Source: Chloroflexi bacterium HGW-Chloroflexi-4
Lineage (GTDB): Bacteria > Chloroflexota > Anaerolineae > Anaerolineales > Anaerolineaceae
Assembly (NCBI GenBank): GCA_002840715.1
Contig: PHBW01000010.1
Coordinates: 1-64,000 of the forward strand
DNA length: 64,000 nt
Direction of reading: 5' to 3'
In this document: positions 50,949 to 59,969 of the stretch, piece by piece
Layout of the letters: the number at the start of each line of letters is the position of its first letter
Position numbering within the stretch: position 1 is the stretch's first letter
The notes under the pieces: generated by a model
Databases searched by the model: none
Seen by the model: the letters and a program-made list of their open reading frames with translations, nothing else
Told to the model about the DNA's origin: nothing
Position numbers and translations under genes: made by a program

Positions 50949-52040
50949 TCATTTTTTTTGATGGATTAAAACACTTTCAATCAAACCGATGCCCAGCATT
51001 AGCGAAAGCAGCGAACTGCCGCCATAACTGATGAAAGGCAGGGTCTGACCTGTCACCGGAATCAACTTCAAGTTTACCCCAATATTTACGATGGTTTGGA
51101 AGAAAATTAGAGTTGAAAATCCATAGGCGATCATGGCGCCATAATAATCAGTGGAATTTCTCGCTGCTCTAATGCAACGGATGATCACAAACGCAAGCAC
51201 GCCAATTAAGACTACCGTACCGATAAACCCAAATTCTTCAGCAATGGCAGAAAAAATGTAGTCAGTTGTACGGACTTTTAAGAAACGTAGTTGGACTTGC
51301 GTGCCATGGCCGTAACCCTGCCCCCACAATCCACCGCTTCCTATGGTGATTAGGGCTTGTTCAATGTTATAGGTATTGCCATAGCGTGCGTTAGGATCAG
51401 GAAACAGAAAGGTGGTGATCCTTTCTTGTTGATAAGGTTCAAGAAAAGGAAAAGCCGCCGCCCCCAAAACAACACCCGCCGCCCCCATGTAAAGTATATA
51501 TTTGGGTGGAAGACCGCTGATCCATAACATTGAAAACCAGATGACCGCCAACAAAATAGTGGTGCTAAGGTTTGGTTGCAAGACAATGGGCACAACAATG
51601 CCCACCAGAAGAATTAAACCGCCGGCAATCCATTTAATGTTTTTCTCTTTGTTAAAGTTCTTGGCAAAATAATCTGACAAGACAAGAATCAAAACAATTT
51701 TTGCCAATTCGGCTGGCTGAATATTTACCAAACCCACTTCCAACCATCGTTGCGCGCCAAAACTGGTTGTGCCTGCCACCAAAATAACCAACAGGAACAA
51801 AAACACGATGGTGTAAAATATTTTTGAAAAGCTGCGCCAGTAGCGGTAATCAATCAAGGTGGCAAAAACCATGACGCCCAGACCAATACCCGCAAAAGTT
51901 GCCTGGCGATTTACATATCCGGCTAATTCAATATTTCCTGCAATGGTTGAGCGGATCATGATCAGACCAAAGATGATCAGAAAAATCACTGCGCCAAAAA
52001 GCCAGAAATCAAAATTACGCCAGATTTCGCGTTTAAACAT
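50949..52040 (-). CDS. rodA: Rod-shape SEDS glycosyltransferase RodA
   Basis: This 363-aa protein has about ten membrane helices and SEDS family motifs: FGAQRWLEVGLVNIQPAELAKI (about residue 92), the GSGGLWGQGYGHG loop (about 234) and SYGGSSLL near the end. RodA polymerises lipid II into glycan strands together with PBP2, whose gene mrdA lies upstream in the same operon. Only 3 bases separate it from minE. RodA rather than FtsW is chosen because of the mre/mrdA context. Confidence 0.92.
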   Translation of the reverse strand: MFKREIWRNFDFWLFGAVIFLIIFGLIMIRSTIAGNIELAGYVNRQATFAGIGLGVMVFATLIDYRYWRSFSKIFYTIVFLFLLVILVAGTTSFGAQRWLEVGLVNIQPAELAKIVLILVLSDYFAKNFNKEKNIKWIAGGLILLVGIVVPIVLQPNLSTTILLAVIWFSMLWISGLPPKYILYMGAAGVVLGAAAFPFLEPYQQERITTFLFPDPNARYGNTYNIEQALITIGSGGLWGQGYGHGTQVQLRFLKVRTTDYIFSAIAEEFGFIGTVVLIGVLAFVIIRCIRAARNSTDYYGAMIAYGFSTLIFFQTIVNIGVNLKLIPVTGQTLPFISYGGSSLLSLMLGIGLIESVLIHQKK

Positions 52041-52043
52041 AAC

Positions 52044-52301
52044 TTATCCGATTTTCCGCCGATGTGAAGTTTTTAAAGGAATATCTGCGGTCAATTTTTG
52101 CTCACGACCGTCATGGCTCATGCTGATTTTAACCAATTCAGGATCAATTTCAACATGGCGTGAAATCACAGCCAGCAATTCATTCTTCATGGTCGACAAT
52201 TCATCCTGTGACAAATCAGTTCGATCATGGATCAATACCAACTTCAGACGTTCCTTGGCTTCATCAGCACTTTGACGATTTGATTTACCCCATGCTGCCA
52301 T
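52044..52301 (-). CDS. minE: Cell division topological factor MinE
   Basis: The product is 85 aa from the ATG at 52301, which has GGGAGG in front and starts 1 base after the minD stop. A longer in-frame reading inside minD is spurious. The N-terminal MinD-contact helix contains AKERLKLVLIHDR and the C-terminal half has EIDPELVKISM, as in MinE. It drives MinD off the membrane and so positions the division septum. Confidence 0.92.
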   Translation of the reverse strand: MAAWGKSNRQSADEAKERLKLVLIHDRTDLSQDELSTMKNELLAVISRHVEIDPELVKISMSHDGREQKLTADIPLKTSHRRKIG

Positions 52302-52302
52302 A

Positions 52303-53106
52303 TCAGTCGCCTCCCTGTTTGAATAATCCTGCCATTCTTGAGAGAAAATCTCCCTTGTCATCCAACTGTAAGAAGGGTACAGTTTGACCCTGGATGCGTT
52401 TGGCAATATTTTTGAATGCCTGACCGGTCTTGCTTTTTGGGTCTAGCGCAACGGGCTGTCCGCGGTTGGTACTGATAACCACATTCTCATCGTCGGGGAT
52501 AACGCCAATCAATTCGATGGCCAACAATTCAACCACATCTTCAGGGGTGAGCATGTCTCCGCGTTTGGTAAGACCTGGGTTAACACGGTTGATGATCAGT
52601 TTGGCAGGGCCTTTTTCTTCGGCTTCAACCAAGCCAATGATGCGGTCGGCATCGCGCACAGCTGAAACCTCTGGGTTGGTCACCACTAGGATCACATCCG
52701 CGGGGGCAATCGTGTTTCTGAAACCGCGTTCGATGCCAGCCGGCGAATCAATGATGATGTAATCAACTTCGTTGCGTAATTCGTCACAAACACGGATCAT
52801 ATCACTTGGCGATACCGCTGATTTATCACGGGTTTGGGCGGCAGGAATGAGATAAAGTTCTTCAAGCCGCTTGTCACGGATCATAGCCTGCCTGATGCGA
52901 CAGCGATTCTCAACAATATCAACCAGGTCGTAGACAATTCTATTTTCAAGTCCCAATACTACATCTAAATTACGTAAACCAATATCGCCGTCAATACATA
53001 CAACTTTAAAGCCGTCTTCAGCCAATGCAACTGCCAAATTGGCCGTGGTGGTGGTTTTTCCAACCCCACCCTTACCCGAGGTGATCGTCACAACAGTAGC
53101 TGCCAT
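52303..53106 (-). CDS. minD: Septum-site determining ATPase MinD
   Basis: This 267-aa deviant-Walker ATPase has SGKGGVGKTTTTANL (residues 9-23), DGDIGLRNLDVVLG, the Walker B IIIDSPAG and a C-terminal amphipathic membrane-targeting helix (FLSRMAGLFKQ). It recruits MinC to the membrane to block Z-ring formation away from midcell. It lies 2 bases after minC. Confidence 0.96.
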   Translation of the reverse strand: MAATVVTITSGKGGVGKTTTTANLAVALAEDGFKVVCIDGDIGLRNLDVVLGLENRIVYDLVDIVENRCRIRQAMIRDKRLEELYLIPAAQTRDKSAVSPSDMIRVCDELRNEVDYIIIDSPAGIERGFRNTIAPADVILVVTNPEVSAVRDADRIIGLVEAEEKGPAKLIINRVNPGLTKRGDMLTPEDVVELLAIELIGVIPDDENVVISTNRGQPVALDPKSKTGQAFKNIAKRIQGQTVPFLQLDDKGDFLSRMAGLFKQGGD

Positions 53107-53108
53107 TT

Positions 53109-53810
53109 TTATCTTCCCTTTTCTTTGTTCCAGAGTTCGATTTTACAGTCGTCATTTTCGATGTAAGCCACTTCAGGAAAGGTCTTGCCTTTTTTTTGTT
53201 GTGGCGGAAAAACCCTATCACCAATTCTAAGCTGTGTTGGTCTCAATTCCATGGCGCAAATCACGGCTTTCTTGTTGCCCTCAGCGCCCGCAATGGCTGA
53301 GCCTTTTAATTTTCCCCATACAATGATATTGCCAGCCGAAACAATTTCAGCCCCAGGATTCACATCACCGAAGATAATCACATGATCCAATGATTCTACT
53401 TTATACCCGGCGCGCAAGGTCTTATTGACCAAAACTGCTTTTTCAGCCGCATTTTCTACACGATCATTACTATCTTTATTTTCTTTACCCTCTTTAGAAT
53501 CTTTTTTGACCGGAAGACTTGTCTCAAGCCCCAAAGCGCGTGCATTATTGAGGGTTGTTTCTGCAGTGCTAAGGATGGCCCATAAAGTGACATCTAAATC
53601 TAAGAGTTGATCTCTTAGCTGCGTAATCTGTTTGACGCGGAGTGGAGTCTCATATACATCTAGGCAGACTCTTGCGCCTTTAAAGAAAGACTCTTTCTCT
53701 TTCACCATAATCAAAAGTTCCGCTTTGCGATCATCCCATGTGCCATTTTCTGCACTGATCAGCAAGCCCTCGCGAATTCCTTTGATTTGAACTAGAGATG
53801 AATTTTCCAT
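53109..53810 (-). CDS. minC: Septum-site determining protein MinC
   Basis: The product is 233 aa from the ATG at 53810. The 22-codon upstream extension runs into mrdA and is not supported. The N-terminal FtsZ-interacting domain (about residues 1-105) and a Lys/Glu-rich linker precede the MinC C-terminal beta-helix, with ESLDHVIIFGDVNPGAEIVSAGNIIVWGKLKG-type repeats that bind MinD. It inhibits FtsZ assembly. It starts 10 bases after the mrdA stop. Confidence 0.92.
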   Translation of the reverse strand: MENSSLVQIKGIREGLLISAENGTWDDRKAELLIMVKEKESFFKGARVCLDVYETPLRVKQITQLRDQLLDLDVTLWAILSTAETTLNNARALGLETSLPVKKDSKEGKENKDSNDRVENAAEKAVLVNKTLRAGYKVESLDHVIIFGDVNPGAEIVSAGNIIVWGKLKGSAIAGAEGNKKAVICAMELRPTQLRIGDRVFPPQQKKGKTFPEVAYIENDDCKIELWNKEKGR

Positions 53811-53820
53811 TATATCAATC

Positions 53821-55911
53821 TCACGGGGTATCAATGGTTTCAATATCAGCGGTTGAACCAATGCTCTTAAGGTCAAAATATGCGTTTAAGGTTTTGATAA
53901 CCATTGGACCGGCAACACTTGCGCCTTCACCGCCATTGTAAACAAATGCAAGCACCACAATTTCAGGGTCATCATATGGGGCATAACCTACATACCATGA
54001 ATGGGTTGGCCAACTTTCTTGCTGGCAAAGATTTTTTGCCTGGGCAACATTATCACAATATTCTGCCGTCCCAGTCTTACCTGCGGAGGGAATATTTTCG
54101 CCAATATAAACAACTTCTTTAGTAATGGTTCCATTGACGACCACCTGTCGCATGGCTTCTTTAACTTTTGCAACCACCCAGGGCTCTACCACAATTTTTT
54201 CGCCAGTTGGCTTGTTATTTCCATCCAACACATTGATCAATGGATCTTTAGTAATATCCCAGACAAGCTGAGGTTCGAATGGCTTAATGATATTCCCTTG
54301 GTTGTCAGTGATATCTTTTATAATGGTTGGTTGCATAAACTTGCCGTCATTGGCCAAAATCGCAAAAGAAGTTAATACCTGCAAGGGTGTTGCGAGAACA
54401 TAACCTTGCCCGATGGCAGTACTATAAGTGTCTCCGGTTGCCCAGTTTTCTGCACGGTAAATACGCTTCCAGGTAGGGTCAGGAACCAATCCATCCACTT
54501 CGCCAGGAAGCTCTATACCTGTATAACGACCATACCCCAACGCTTTGGCGTATTCAGCCAAATAATAAGCGCCCAATCCGTTGCCTGGAACTTCTTCATT
54601 AAAACCACCACCGATTTTGTAAAAATAGACGTTGTCAGAAAGCCTAAAGCCTTTGATGAAGTCACAAATGCCGTGACCAGCCCGGTCGTAACCATAAAAC
54701 AATCGGATCGTTCCAGGGTCGTTAGGTGAATACTTTTGAACCACTGAAATCGTGCCGGGACACTCTAATTGTTTTTCAGGTGTAACCACACCTTCATTCA
54801 ACGCACCTATAGAGGCGACAATTTTATACACTGATCCCGGGGGCTGTTCAGCCGCAATGGCATAATTCAACATCGGCTTAAGCGGATCAGTCGCCAATTG
54901 GTTGTAATAATATGCAGGAATAATTCTCTCAAGCCGATTGTTCTCATAATTTGGATATGAAACCATCGATAAAATTTCACCTGTCTTTGGATTCATGGCA
55001 ATGATGACGCCATTCAATGACAAGATTCGGTTGAGATAGGTATTCCAGAAATCCAGTTCAGCAATCAAAATTGATCTCGCAGCGGATTGCAGCCTTGAAT
55101 CGATTGTCAGGGTAACATTTTGTCCCGGCACTGCTTCAACAGGAGGCTGGACATCACGAATTTCTTTGCCCGCATTATCCACTTCAATGAGTCGAGACCC
55201 GTTCTTGCCCATCAGGATATCGTTTAGTTCTCGCTCAACACCGGCAAATCCGATTTTATCGACATTGGAAACAAACCCTCGGTCAACGTAATAAGCCTCA
55301 TCTTCGGCGGTGATAGGACCGAGAAAACCGATAACTTCTGAAGTCATGTTGCCTGTGGGATACTGGCGAACTTGTTGAACTGCTACACCCACCCCTTGCC
55401 ATTCATTCTCTTTTTGACGGATGGTCATGGCAATTTCTTGTGTAACATTACACTTAATTTTTACCGGTGAGAAGGGTTCATTGGTGTCGCCAATCAATAC
55501 AATTTCTTTAATTCCAAAGTCAGTCTGACAGGGTGTGAAAAATTTTACGGTGGTATCGTTAATCACGCCATTGGTAACGGGAATATCAATTAACGCAGAT
55601 AATTCTCTATAAATATTTTCAGTCGTACCTGGATCAGTAGGAAGATAAGCAGGTGTGATCACTACATCATAAGAAGCAACATTCTGGGCAAGCACAATAC
55701 CATTACGATCGTAAATGTTGCCGCGCTGGGTCGAAACACTGATACTTGATAATCGATTTTCTTCAGCTTGTGCAAGGTAATCATCACCGTTGATGATTTG
55801 CAGACCAAACAATCGGATCACATAGATCACCAAAATCACACCCAACAATATGTAAATGGCTTTAAACCGCCAGGGCTCTAGACCCTGATTAATTTTCTGT
55901 TCATTTTTCAT
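53821..55911 (-). CDS. mrdA: Penicillin-binding protein 2 (elongasome transpeptidase)
   Basis: This 696-aa protein has an N-terminal membrane anchor (about residues 14-34), a PBP dimerisation domain (STQRGNIYDRNGIVLA) and a transpeptidase domain. The active-site Ser is in PGSVYKI (SxxK), the SxN motif is SDN, and the KTG motif is GKTGTAEY near residue 614. It cross-links peptidoglycan during elongation, with RodA. The start overlaps the mreD stop as ATGA. Confidence 0.95.
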   Translation of the reverse strand: MKNEQKINQGLEPWRFKAIYILLGVILVIYVIRLFGLQIINGDDYLAQAEENRLSSISVSTQRGNIYDRNGIVLAQNVASYDVVITPAYLPTDPGTTENIYRELSALIDIPVTNGVINDTTVKFFTPCQTDFGIKEIVLIGDTNEPFSPVKIKCNVTQEIAMTIRQKENEWQGVGVAVQQVRQYPTGNMTSEVIGFLGPITAEDEAYYVDRGFVSNVDKIGFAGVERELNDILMGKNGSRLIEVDNAGKEIRDVQPPVEAVPGQNVTLTIDSRLQSAARSILIAELDFWNTYLNRILSLNGVIIAMNPKTGEILSMVSYPNYENNRLERIIPAYYYNQLATDPLKPMLNYAIAAEQPPGSVYKIVASIGALNEGVVTPEKQLECPGTISVVQKYSPNDPGTIRLFYGYDRAGHGICDFIKGFRLSDNVYFYKIGGGFNEEVPGNGLGAYYLAEYAKALGYGRYTGIELPGEVDGLVPDPTWKRIYRAENWATGDTYSTAIGQGYVLATPLQVLTSFAILANDGKFMQPTIIKDITDNQGNIIKPFEPQLVWDITKDPLINVLDGNNKPTGEKIVVEPWVVAKVKEAMRQVVVNGTITKEVVYIGENIPSAGKTGTAEYCDNVAQAKNLCQQESWPTHSWYVGYAPYDDPEIVVLAFVYNGGEGASVAGPMVIKTLNAYFDLKSIGSTADIETIDTP

Positions 55912-56408
55912 TCAACCACCTCCAATGGATAGACCCATTGGGCTGTATCTCTCACAATAGCAAATACTGGCAAAGCCAGGAGTAAATTGATTAAAACTGA
56001 TGGAATCATAACTTGTACCAAACCTGTATTTATAGGAATGGATACCCCCGAGATTGCCAGAGCAATATATGATAATCCATTGCTGACAATGCTAATGACC
56101 AAGGTCACCAAAAACATCATTAATAATGGAGATTGCCAAACGCGCTTATTTACCCATTTTGCGAATAATGTGGCAAGCGGGTAACAGACAACCGGGACAA
56201 ACCAGGGCATGGCGGAAATATAGGCAACGGCGATCGCAGCCAGAAAAGCCCAAAACCAGGTGGACCGGACTTGTTTCTGCAAACTCCACGCTGCTATCCA
56301 CAGGAGAACAAGATCGACGCTGCCGTGTAAAAGCGTCACCTGGCTGAACAAGGTTGTTTGCAGCAGTATTAATATGAAAATAATTGGAAACGCAAGCAGT
56401 GTGCCCAT
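55908..56408 (-). CDS. mreD: Rod shape-determining protein MreD
   Basis: This 166-aa protein has five to six membrane helices and charged short loops, consistent with MreD by size, topology and position between mreC and mrdA. It links the cytoplasmic MreB filament to the peptidoglycan machinery. Sequence similarity in this family is weak, so the call relies heavily on context. Confidence 0.85.
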   Translation of the reverse strand: MGTLLAFPIIFILILLQTTLFSQVTLLHGSVDLVLLWIAAWSLQKQVRSTWFWAFLAAIAVAYISAMPWFVPVVCYPLATLFAKWVNKRVWQSPLLMMFLVTLVISIVSNGLSYIALAISGVSIPINTGLVQVMIPSVLINLLLALPVFAIVRDTAQWVYPLEVVE

Positions 56409-56425
56409 GTGTCTTTTTTACTCGA

Positions 56426-57259
56426 TTAAGGTACCAAGGGTGAATAATCTACCGGCCTGAAATTGGTGATAATCAAGACTGCCCTGAGATTGACAAAATC
56501 TACAACTGGCTGAACTGAAGCTTTTTGAAAAAGTGCATTTTCTGGGTTCTCAGGAGATAATACCTGCCCGATTAAAATATCCGAGGGATAAACACCACCC
56601 AAACCGGAGGTCAATATCAGATCGCCCTGAATGAGCTCAACACTCGGGTTGACCATGTCAAGTGAAATATCACCGGTGACCGATCCCAAAACCTGCCCAT
56701 CAGTACTGGCTTCTTCAAGTCGAACATTAATTACAGAACCGGGATCGGTGATCAACTGCACTCTGGCGGCTGTAGCGGTCACTGCAACCACTTTTCCGAC
56801 CAACCCCTGCTGTGTAACCACGGGCATACCTTTAAAAATGCCGTCATCAGAGCCATGATTAATGATGATGTATTTTACAAACGGGCTTGGGTCACGGCCA
56901 ATAACAGAAGCAGCCACGTACTTATTTTCAGGCTTGGCGCGTGCATAATCCAGCAGTGCGTAGAGGATATCCGTTTCAGTCAATTGCTGCCGGGCAGCCA
57001 GCAACTCGGATTGAAGTTGTGAGACCTGGTTTTGCAAAGATAGATTTTCTTGTCGCAGAGTGGCAACGTCCCGCGGGACGGTGAAAAATTCAACCATGGC
57101 CTGCGTGCGGCTGGCAAACCATCCCTGGACGGCAACAAGAGGATCAATCACCTTACCGACGATCTGACCAAGTAGACCACTGAGCGCTAAAGCCAGCACG
57201 CCCAATATGATCAACCCTATTGTGATCGATTGAAGAGTACGTTGTGAAAGTCTTTTCAT
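56426..57259 (-). CDS. mreC: Rod shape-determining protein MreC
   Basis: This 277-aa protein has one N-terminal membrane helix (about residues 10-31), a coiled coil (about 68-100, LRQENLSLQNQVSQLQSEL) and an extracytoplasmic beta-barrel domain with VIGRDPSPF and GSDDGIFKGMPVVTQQGLVGKV, the core MreC signature. It scaffolds elongasome proteins outside the membrane. Confidence 0.93.
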   Translation of the reverse strand: MKRLSQRTLQSITIGLIILGVLALALSGLLGQIVGKVIDPLVAVQGWFASRTQAMVEFFTVPRDVATLRQENLSLQNQVSQLQSELLAARQQLTETDILYALLDYARAKPENKYVAASVIGRDPSPFVKYIIINHGSDDGIFKGMPVVTQQGLVGKVVAVTATAARVQLITDPGSVINVRLEEASTDGQVLGSVTGDISLDMVNPSVELIQGDLILTSGLGGVYPSDILIGQVLSPENPENALFQKASVQPVVDFVNLRAVLIITNFRPVDYSPLVP

Positions 57260-57280
57260 TCCATCTGGCGTGGATTGTTA

Positions 57281-58345
57281 CTATCCACGACCCTTGTTGC
57301 GATCCAAATTTACCAGGTAGCGATCATATTCACCGAGGTTTTCAAGCACCAGACCGGCGCCGCGCGCAACACATGTCATGGGGTCATCCGCGATAAACAC
57401 GCGTAAATTTAATTCGTCTTTGAGACGCGGAACGATGCCTAGAAGCTGTGAACCACCGCCGGCCAGGCAGATGCCGGTGTCGAGTAGATCAGAAACCAAC
57501 TCGGGAGGCACTTCATCCAGCGCGTCGCGCAGCGTATCGATGATGACTTGAACCGAACCTGACAGCGCTTCGCGGATTTCAACGGAAGACACTTCCATTG
57601 AGGCGGGTAGACCGGTGACCAGGTTGCGTCCGCGGACGACATGAGTCAATTCAGTCTGAAGCGGATACGCCGAACCGATGGAAATCTTAACCTGCTCAGC
57701 CATACGCTCGCCGATCAAAAGATTGTATTTTTTGCGAATGTACTGCAGAATATCGTCATCCAGTTCGTCGCCTGCTACGCGAAGAGAACGTGAAACCACC
57801 AACTCACCCGAGGAGAATACAGCCACCTCGGTGGTGCCGCCACCTATATCCACGACCATGGTGCCTGGAACATCCCCAATAGGAAGTCCGGCACCCAGTG
57901 CAGCTGCAACAGGTTCTTCAATGAGATGGGCTTCACGTGCACCAGCTGCCATGGCAGCGTCATACACGGCATGTTTTTCAACCTGAGTCGCACCAGAGGG
58001 GATGCCTATACAAACCCGTGGACGCGGCATGGGCACAATCGTCTGCTGATGTGCTTTGTATATAAAATATTCGAGCATTTTTTTTGTGATTTCGAATTCA
58101 GAAATAACACCATCGCGCAACGGGCGAATGGCAGAAAAATTCGGCGGTGTGCGACCCGTCATTTCTTTTGCAGATGCCCCCACAGCGATCGTCTCATGAG
58201 TACGTTTGTTAACCACCACCCACGAAGGTTCATTAATAACGATGCCCTTGCCACGCACGTTTACCAGTGTGTTTGCGGTCCCCAGGTCTATTCCAATATC
58301 AAGTGAGAAAAAACCCATCAACCAACTCAAGGGATTGGCTGCCAA
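57281..58345 (-). CDS. mreB: Actin-like rod shape protein MreB
   Basis: This 354-aa actin homologue has the phosphate-1 motif DIGIDLGTANTLV (about residue 16), phosphate-2 VVDIGGGTTEVAV and adenosine motif TGICLAGGGSQLLG. I chose the TTG at 58345 because AGGAG sits 8 bases before it. An ATG nine codons in has no such site. It forms membrane-bound filaments that direct elongation. It is the first gene of the operon running to gltX. Confidence 0.95.
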   Translation of the reverse strand: MAANPLSWLMGFFSLDIGIDLGTANTLVNVRGKGIVINEPSWVVVNKRTHETIAVGASAKEMTGRTPPNFSAIRPLRDGVISEFEITKKMLEYFIYKAHQQTIVPMPRPRVCIGIPSGATQVEKHAVYDAAMAAGAREAHLIEEPVAAALGAGLPIGDVPGTMVVDIGGGTTEVAVFSSGELVVSRSLRVAGDELDDDILQYIRKKYNLLIGERMAEQVKISIGSAYPLQTELTHVVRGRNLVTGLPASMEVSSVEIREALSGSVQVIIDTLRDALDEVPPELVSDLLDTGICLAGGGSQLLGIVPRLKDELNLRVFIADDPMTCVARGAGLVLENLGEYDRYLVNLDRNKGRG

Positions 58346-58383
58346 TATTTACTCCTATAAACGTTATACGAAAATCAAAAAAA

Positions 58384-58409
58384 ATTATACCATAGCGCTG
58401 TTTAGTCAA
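58384..58409 (-). promoter_or_regulatory. Extended -10 promoter of the mreB operon
   Basis: The minus strand has TGG-TATAAT (-10 at 58384-58389) and, 14 bases upstream, TTGACT (58404-58409). The short spacing is compensated by the TGn extension. The mreB start is 39 bases downstream. Confidence 0.6.
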
Positions 58410-58529
58410 GACCCGCTAGGGGCTGGCGTAGGGGAATCAGTGGTTTTATGGATTAGGGATAGTTGAGCCGTGAATCGTAAACATTGGTTTATTGTCTAGC
58501 AGGCAAGATTTTAATAATATTAACAATTT

Positions 58530-58538
58530 TGGTATAAT
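58530..58538 (+). promoter_or_regulatory. Extended -10 promoter of the truncated tRNA-Gly
   Basis: TGG-TATAAT (-10 at 58533-58538) lies 27 bases before the tRNA start. There is no clear -35 box. It has the same TGG-TATAAT form as the mreB promoter. Confidence 0.6.
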
Positions 58539-58565
58539 ACTTTTTTGTACAAATCTACTGTTAAT

Positions 58566-58616
58566 GCGGGTGTCGCCAAGTGGTAAGGCACCACCTTCCC
58601 AAGGTGGTATTCGTGG
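58566..58616 (+). pseudogene. tRNA-Gly(CCC), 5' part only; integration junction
   Basis: The acceptor 5' strand GCGGGTG, D-arm (GCC...GGC), anticodon arm CCACC-TTCCCAA-GGTGG (anticodon CCC), variable loop and the first T-stem bases GTGG are present. The T-loop and the CACCCGC acceptor strand are absent. Instead foreign sequence leads into an integrase gene 150 bases on. ATCCACCTCTCCA at 58637-58649 loosely resembles a tRNA-Gly 3' end. I infer attL of an integrated element that breaks or has altered the tRNA. Confidence 0.78.
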
Positions 58617-58711
58617 CGTTTTATCCAAATAAATCCACCTCTCCAATACTACCATGCTCAAAATGACTAGGGTGCTACTGCTGAGTATCCAAGTTAAGAG
58701 CAAAACCTTAA

Positions 58712-58743
58712 GCACCACCTTCTCCAAAACAGGTGGGTGGTGC
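58712..58743 (+). repeat. Hairpin mimicking the tRNA-Gly anticodon arm
   Basis: GCACCACCTTC at 58712-58722 is an exact copy of tRNA-Gly bases 58588-58598. Here it is part of a dyad GCACCACC...GGTGGTGC (58712-58719 with 58736-58743), ending just before the integrase ribosome site. It may be a recombinase site or control integrase expression. Confidence 0.5.
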
Positions 58744-58765
58744 GCTATCGTTAGGAGGAGGAAAG

Positions 58766-59713
58766 GTGAAGTTCTCGAAGGCACTGGAAGGGTATCTATT
58801 ATTTGCTCCAACGAAATATGCAGCAGCAACATTGTCTCATTACAGTGACACACTCCGCATGGTAGAAAAACATTTTGGTTCCCGTGAGCTGAACAGCATT
58901 ACCAGCGAAGATATGCAAAAGTATTTCAACTATCTCAAGAACGAATACAAACCCAATCGAATTACAAGGCTCGGCGTTGAACCCACCCTGATGACCGCTG
59001 CAGGTGTAGAGGGTTATTGGAAGGCAATCCGCTCGTTCTATAATTGGGCTGAGACCGCCGTGAAGTGCAAAAGACCTGACAAAAATATCGCACGACCAAA
59101 ATACATGCTTGCTCCTGTCAAGGCGTTTACGCGAGAAGAATTGAAATGCATTATGTACGCCGCTGAATGGAGTACGGTAGCAAAAACAGAAGTCAAGCAA
59201 GCTTACAGAGCGCACCGATCATCGTACAAGAAAGACCTGGCGTTACTGAGATTTATGCTGGATACAGGTTTAAGAGTTGGAGAGATTTGCAGGGTAAGGA
59301 TCGAGGACGTCGATTTGGAAAATGGAACTGTAGTCGTTAGACCCTTTGGATCAGGTCAGAAAACCAAACCAAGGATTGTCTACCTCGGTAAGTCTTCAAG
59401 ACATTCTTTGTGGGTTTACTTGGCGGATAAAGAATATGACAAAAGCGATAGCTTGTTTGGAGTAAGAGAGAAGGGAATTCTAACCCTCATTAAATCGATT
59501 GGAGCAAAGGCGGGCGTCGAAGACTGTCATCCTTACCGGTTTCGCCATACATTCGCAATTGAGTATCTGAGGAGTAATCGCGATCCTTTCAGTCTCAAGA
59601 GACTGCTCGGACATTCAACCCTCGATATGTCCAATCACTACCTGGATATTCTCGAAGCAGATCTGGCTCACTTTCACAGCGGAGCAAGCCCGGTAGACAT
59701 TATCTTTAAGTAG
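58766..59713 (+). CDS. Tyrosine recombinase/integrase
   Basis: The product is 315 aa from the GTG at 58766, which follows AGGAGGAGG. An in-frame GTG 11 codons earlier has no such site. An N-terminal SAM-like core-binding domain (about residues 1-100) precedes the catalytic domain with DTGLRVGEICRV (first Arg), HPYRFRHTFA (HxxR), LLGHSTLDMSNHYL (His and the nucleophile Tyr). All main catalytic residues are present. It most likely integrated the element into the tRNA-Gly located 150 bases upstream. Confidence 0.92.
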   Translation: MKFSKALEGYLLFAPTKYAAATLSHYSDTLRMVEKHFGSRELNSITSEDMQKYFNYLKNEYKPNRITRLGVEPTLMTAAGVEGYWKAIRSFYNWAETAVKCKRPDKNIARPKYMLAPVKAFTREELKCIMYAAEWSTVAKTEVKQAYRAHRSSYKKDLALLRFMLDTGLRVGEICRVRIEDVDLENGTVVVRPFGSGQKTKPRIVYLGKSSRHSLWVYLADKEYDKSDSLFGVREKGILTLIKSIGAKAGVEDCHPYRFRHTFAIEYLRSNRDPFSLKRLLGHSTLDMSNHYLDILEADLAHFHSGASPVDIIFK

Positions 59714-59934
59714 TTAGAAGGCTCATTTAAGGTGTCTATAAGGGCTTTTAAAGCCTCTTGCATCGAAATTCTTACCAATTGGACGCATATTCATTTTCTT
59801 TTAGGGAGTAGGGGGTATTGATTTTGCGTGAAATAGCGTCAGGCCTCATAGGCACTGTATTGGTGTTAAGTGTTTCAGGAGCCTGAAACCAATTCGCCGT
59901 TTCAACCATTGTAAGAGATATTGCAAATGATTAC

Positions 59935-59966
59935 GCCGTGAATATTGTTCTCACGGCATTTCTTTT
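59935..59966 (+). terminator. Dyad/terminator after the integrase
   Basis: GCCGTGA (59935-59941) pairs with TCACGGC (59951-59957), followed by ATTTCTTTTTG. The half-sites CCGTGA/TCACGG are identical to those in front of the XRE gene, so this may also be an operator. Confidence 0.6.
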
Positions 59967-59969
59967 TGA

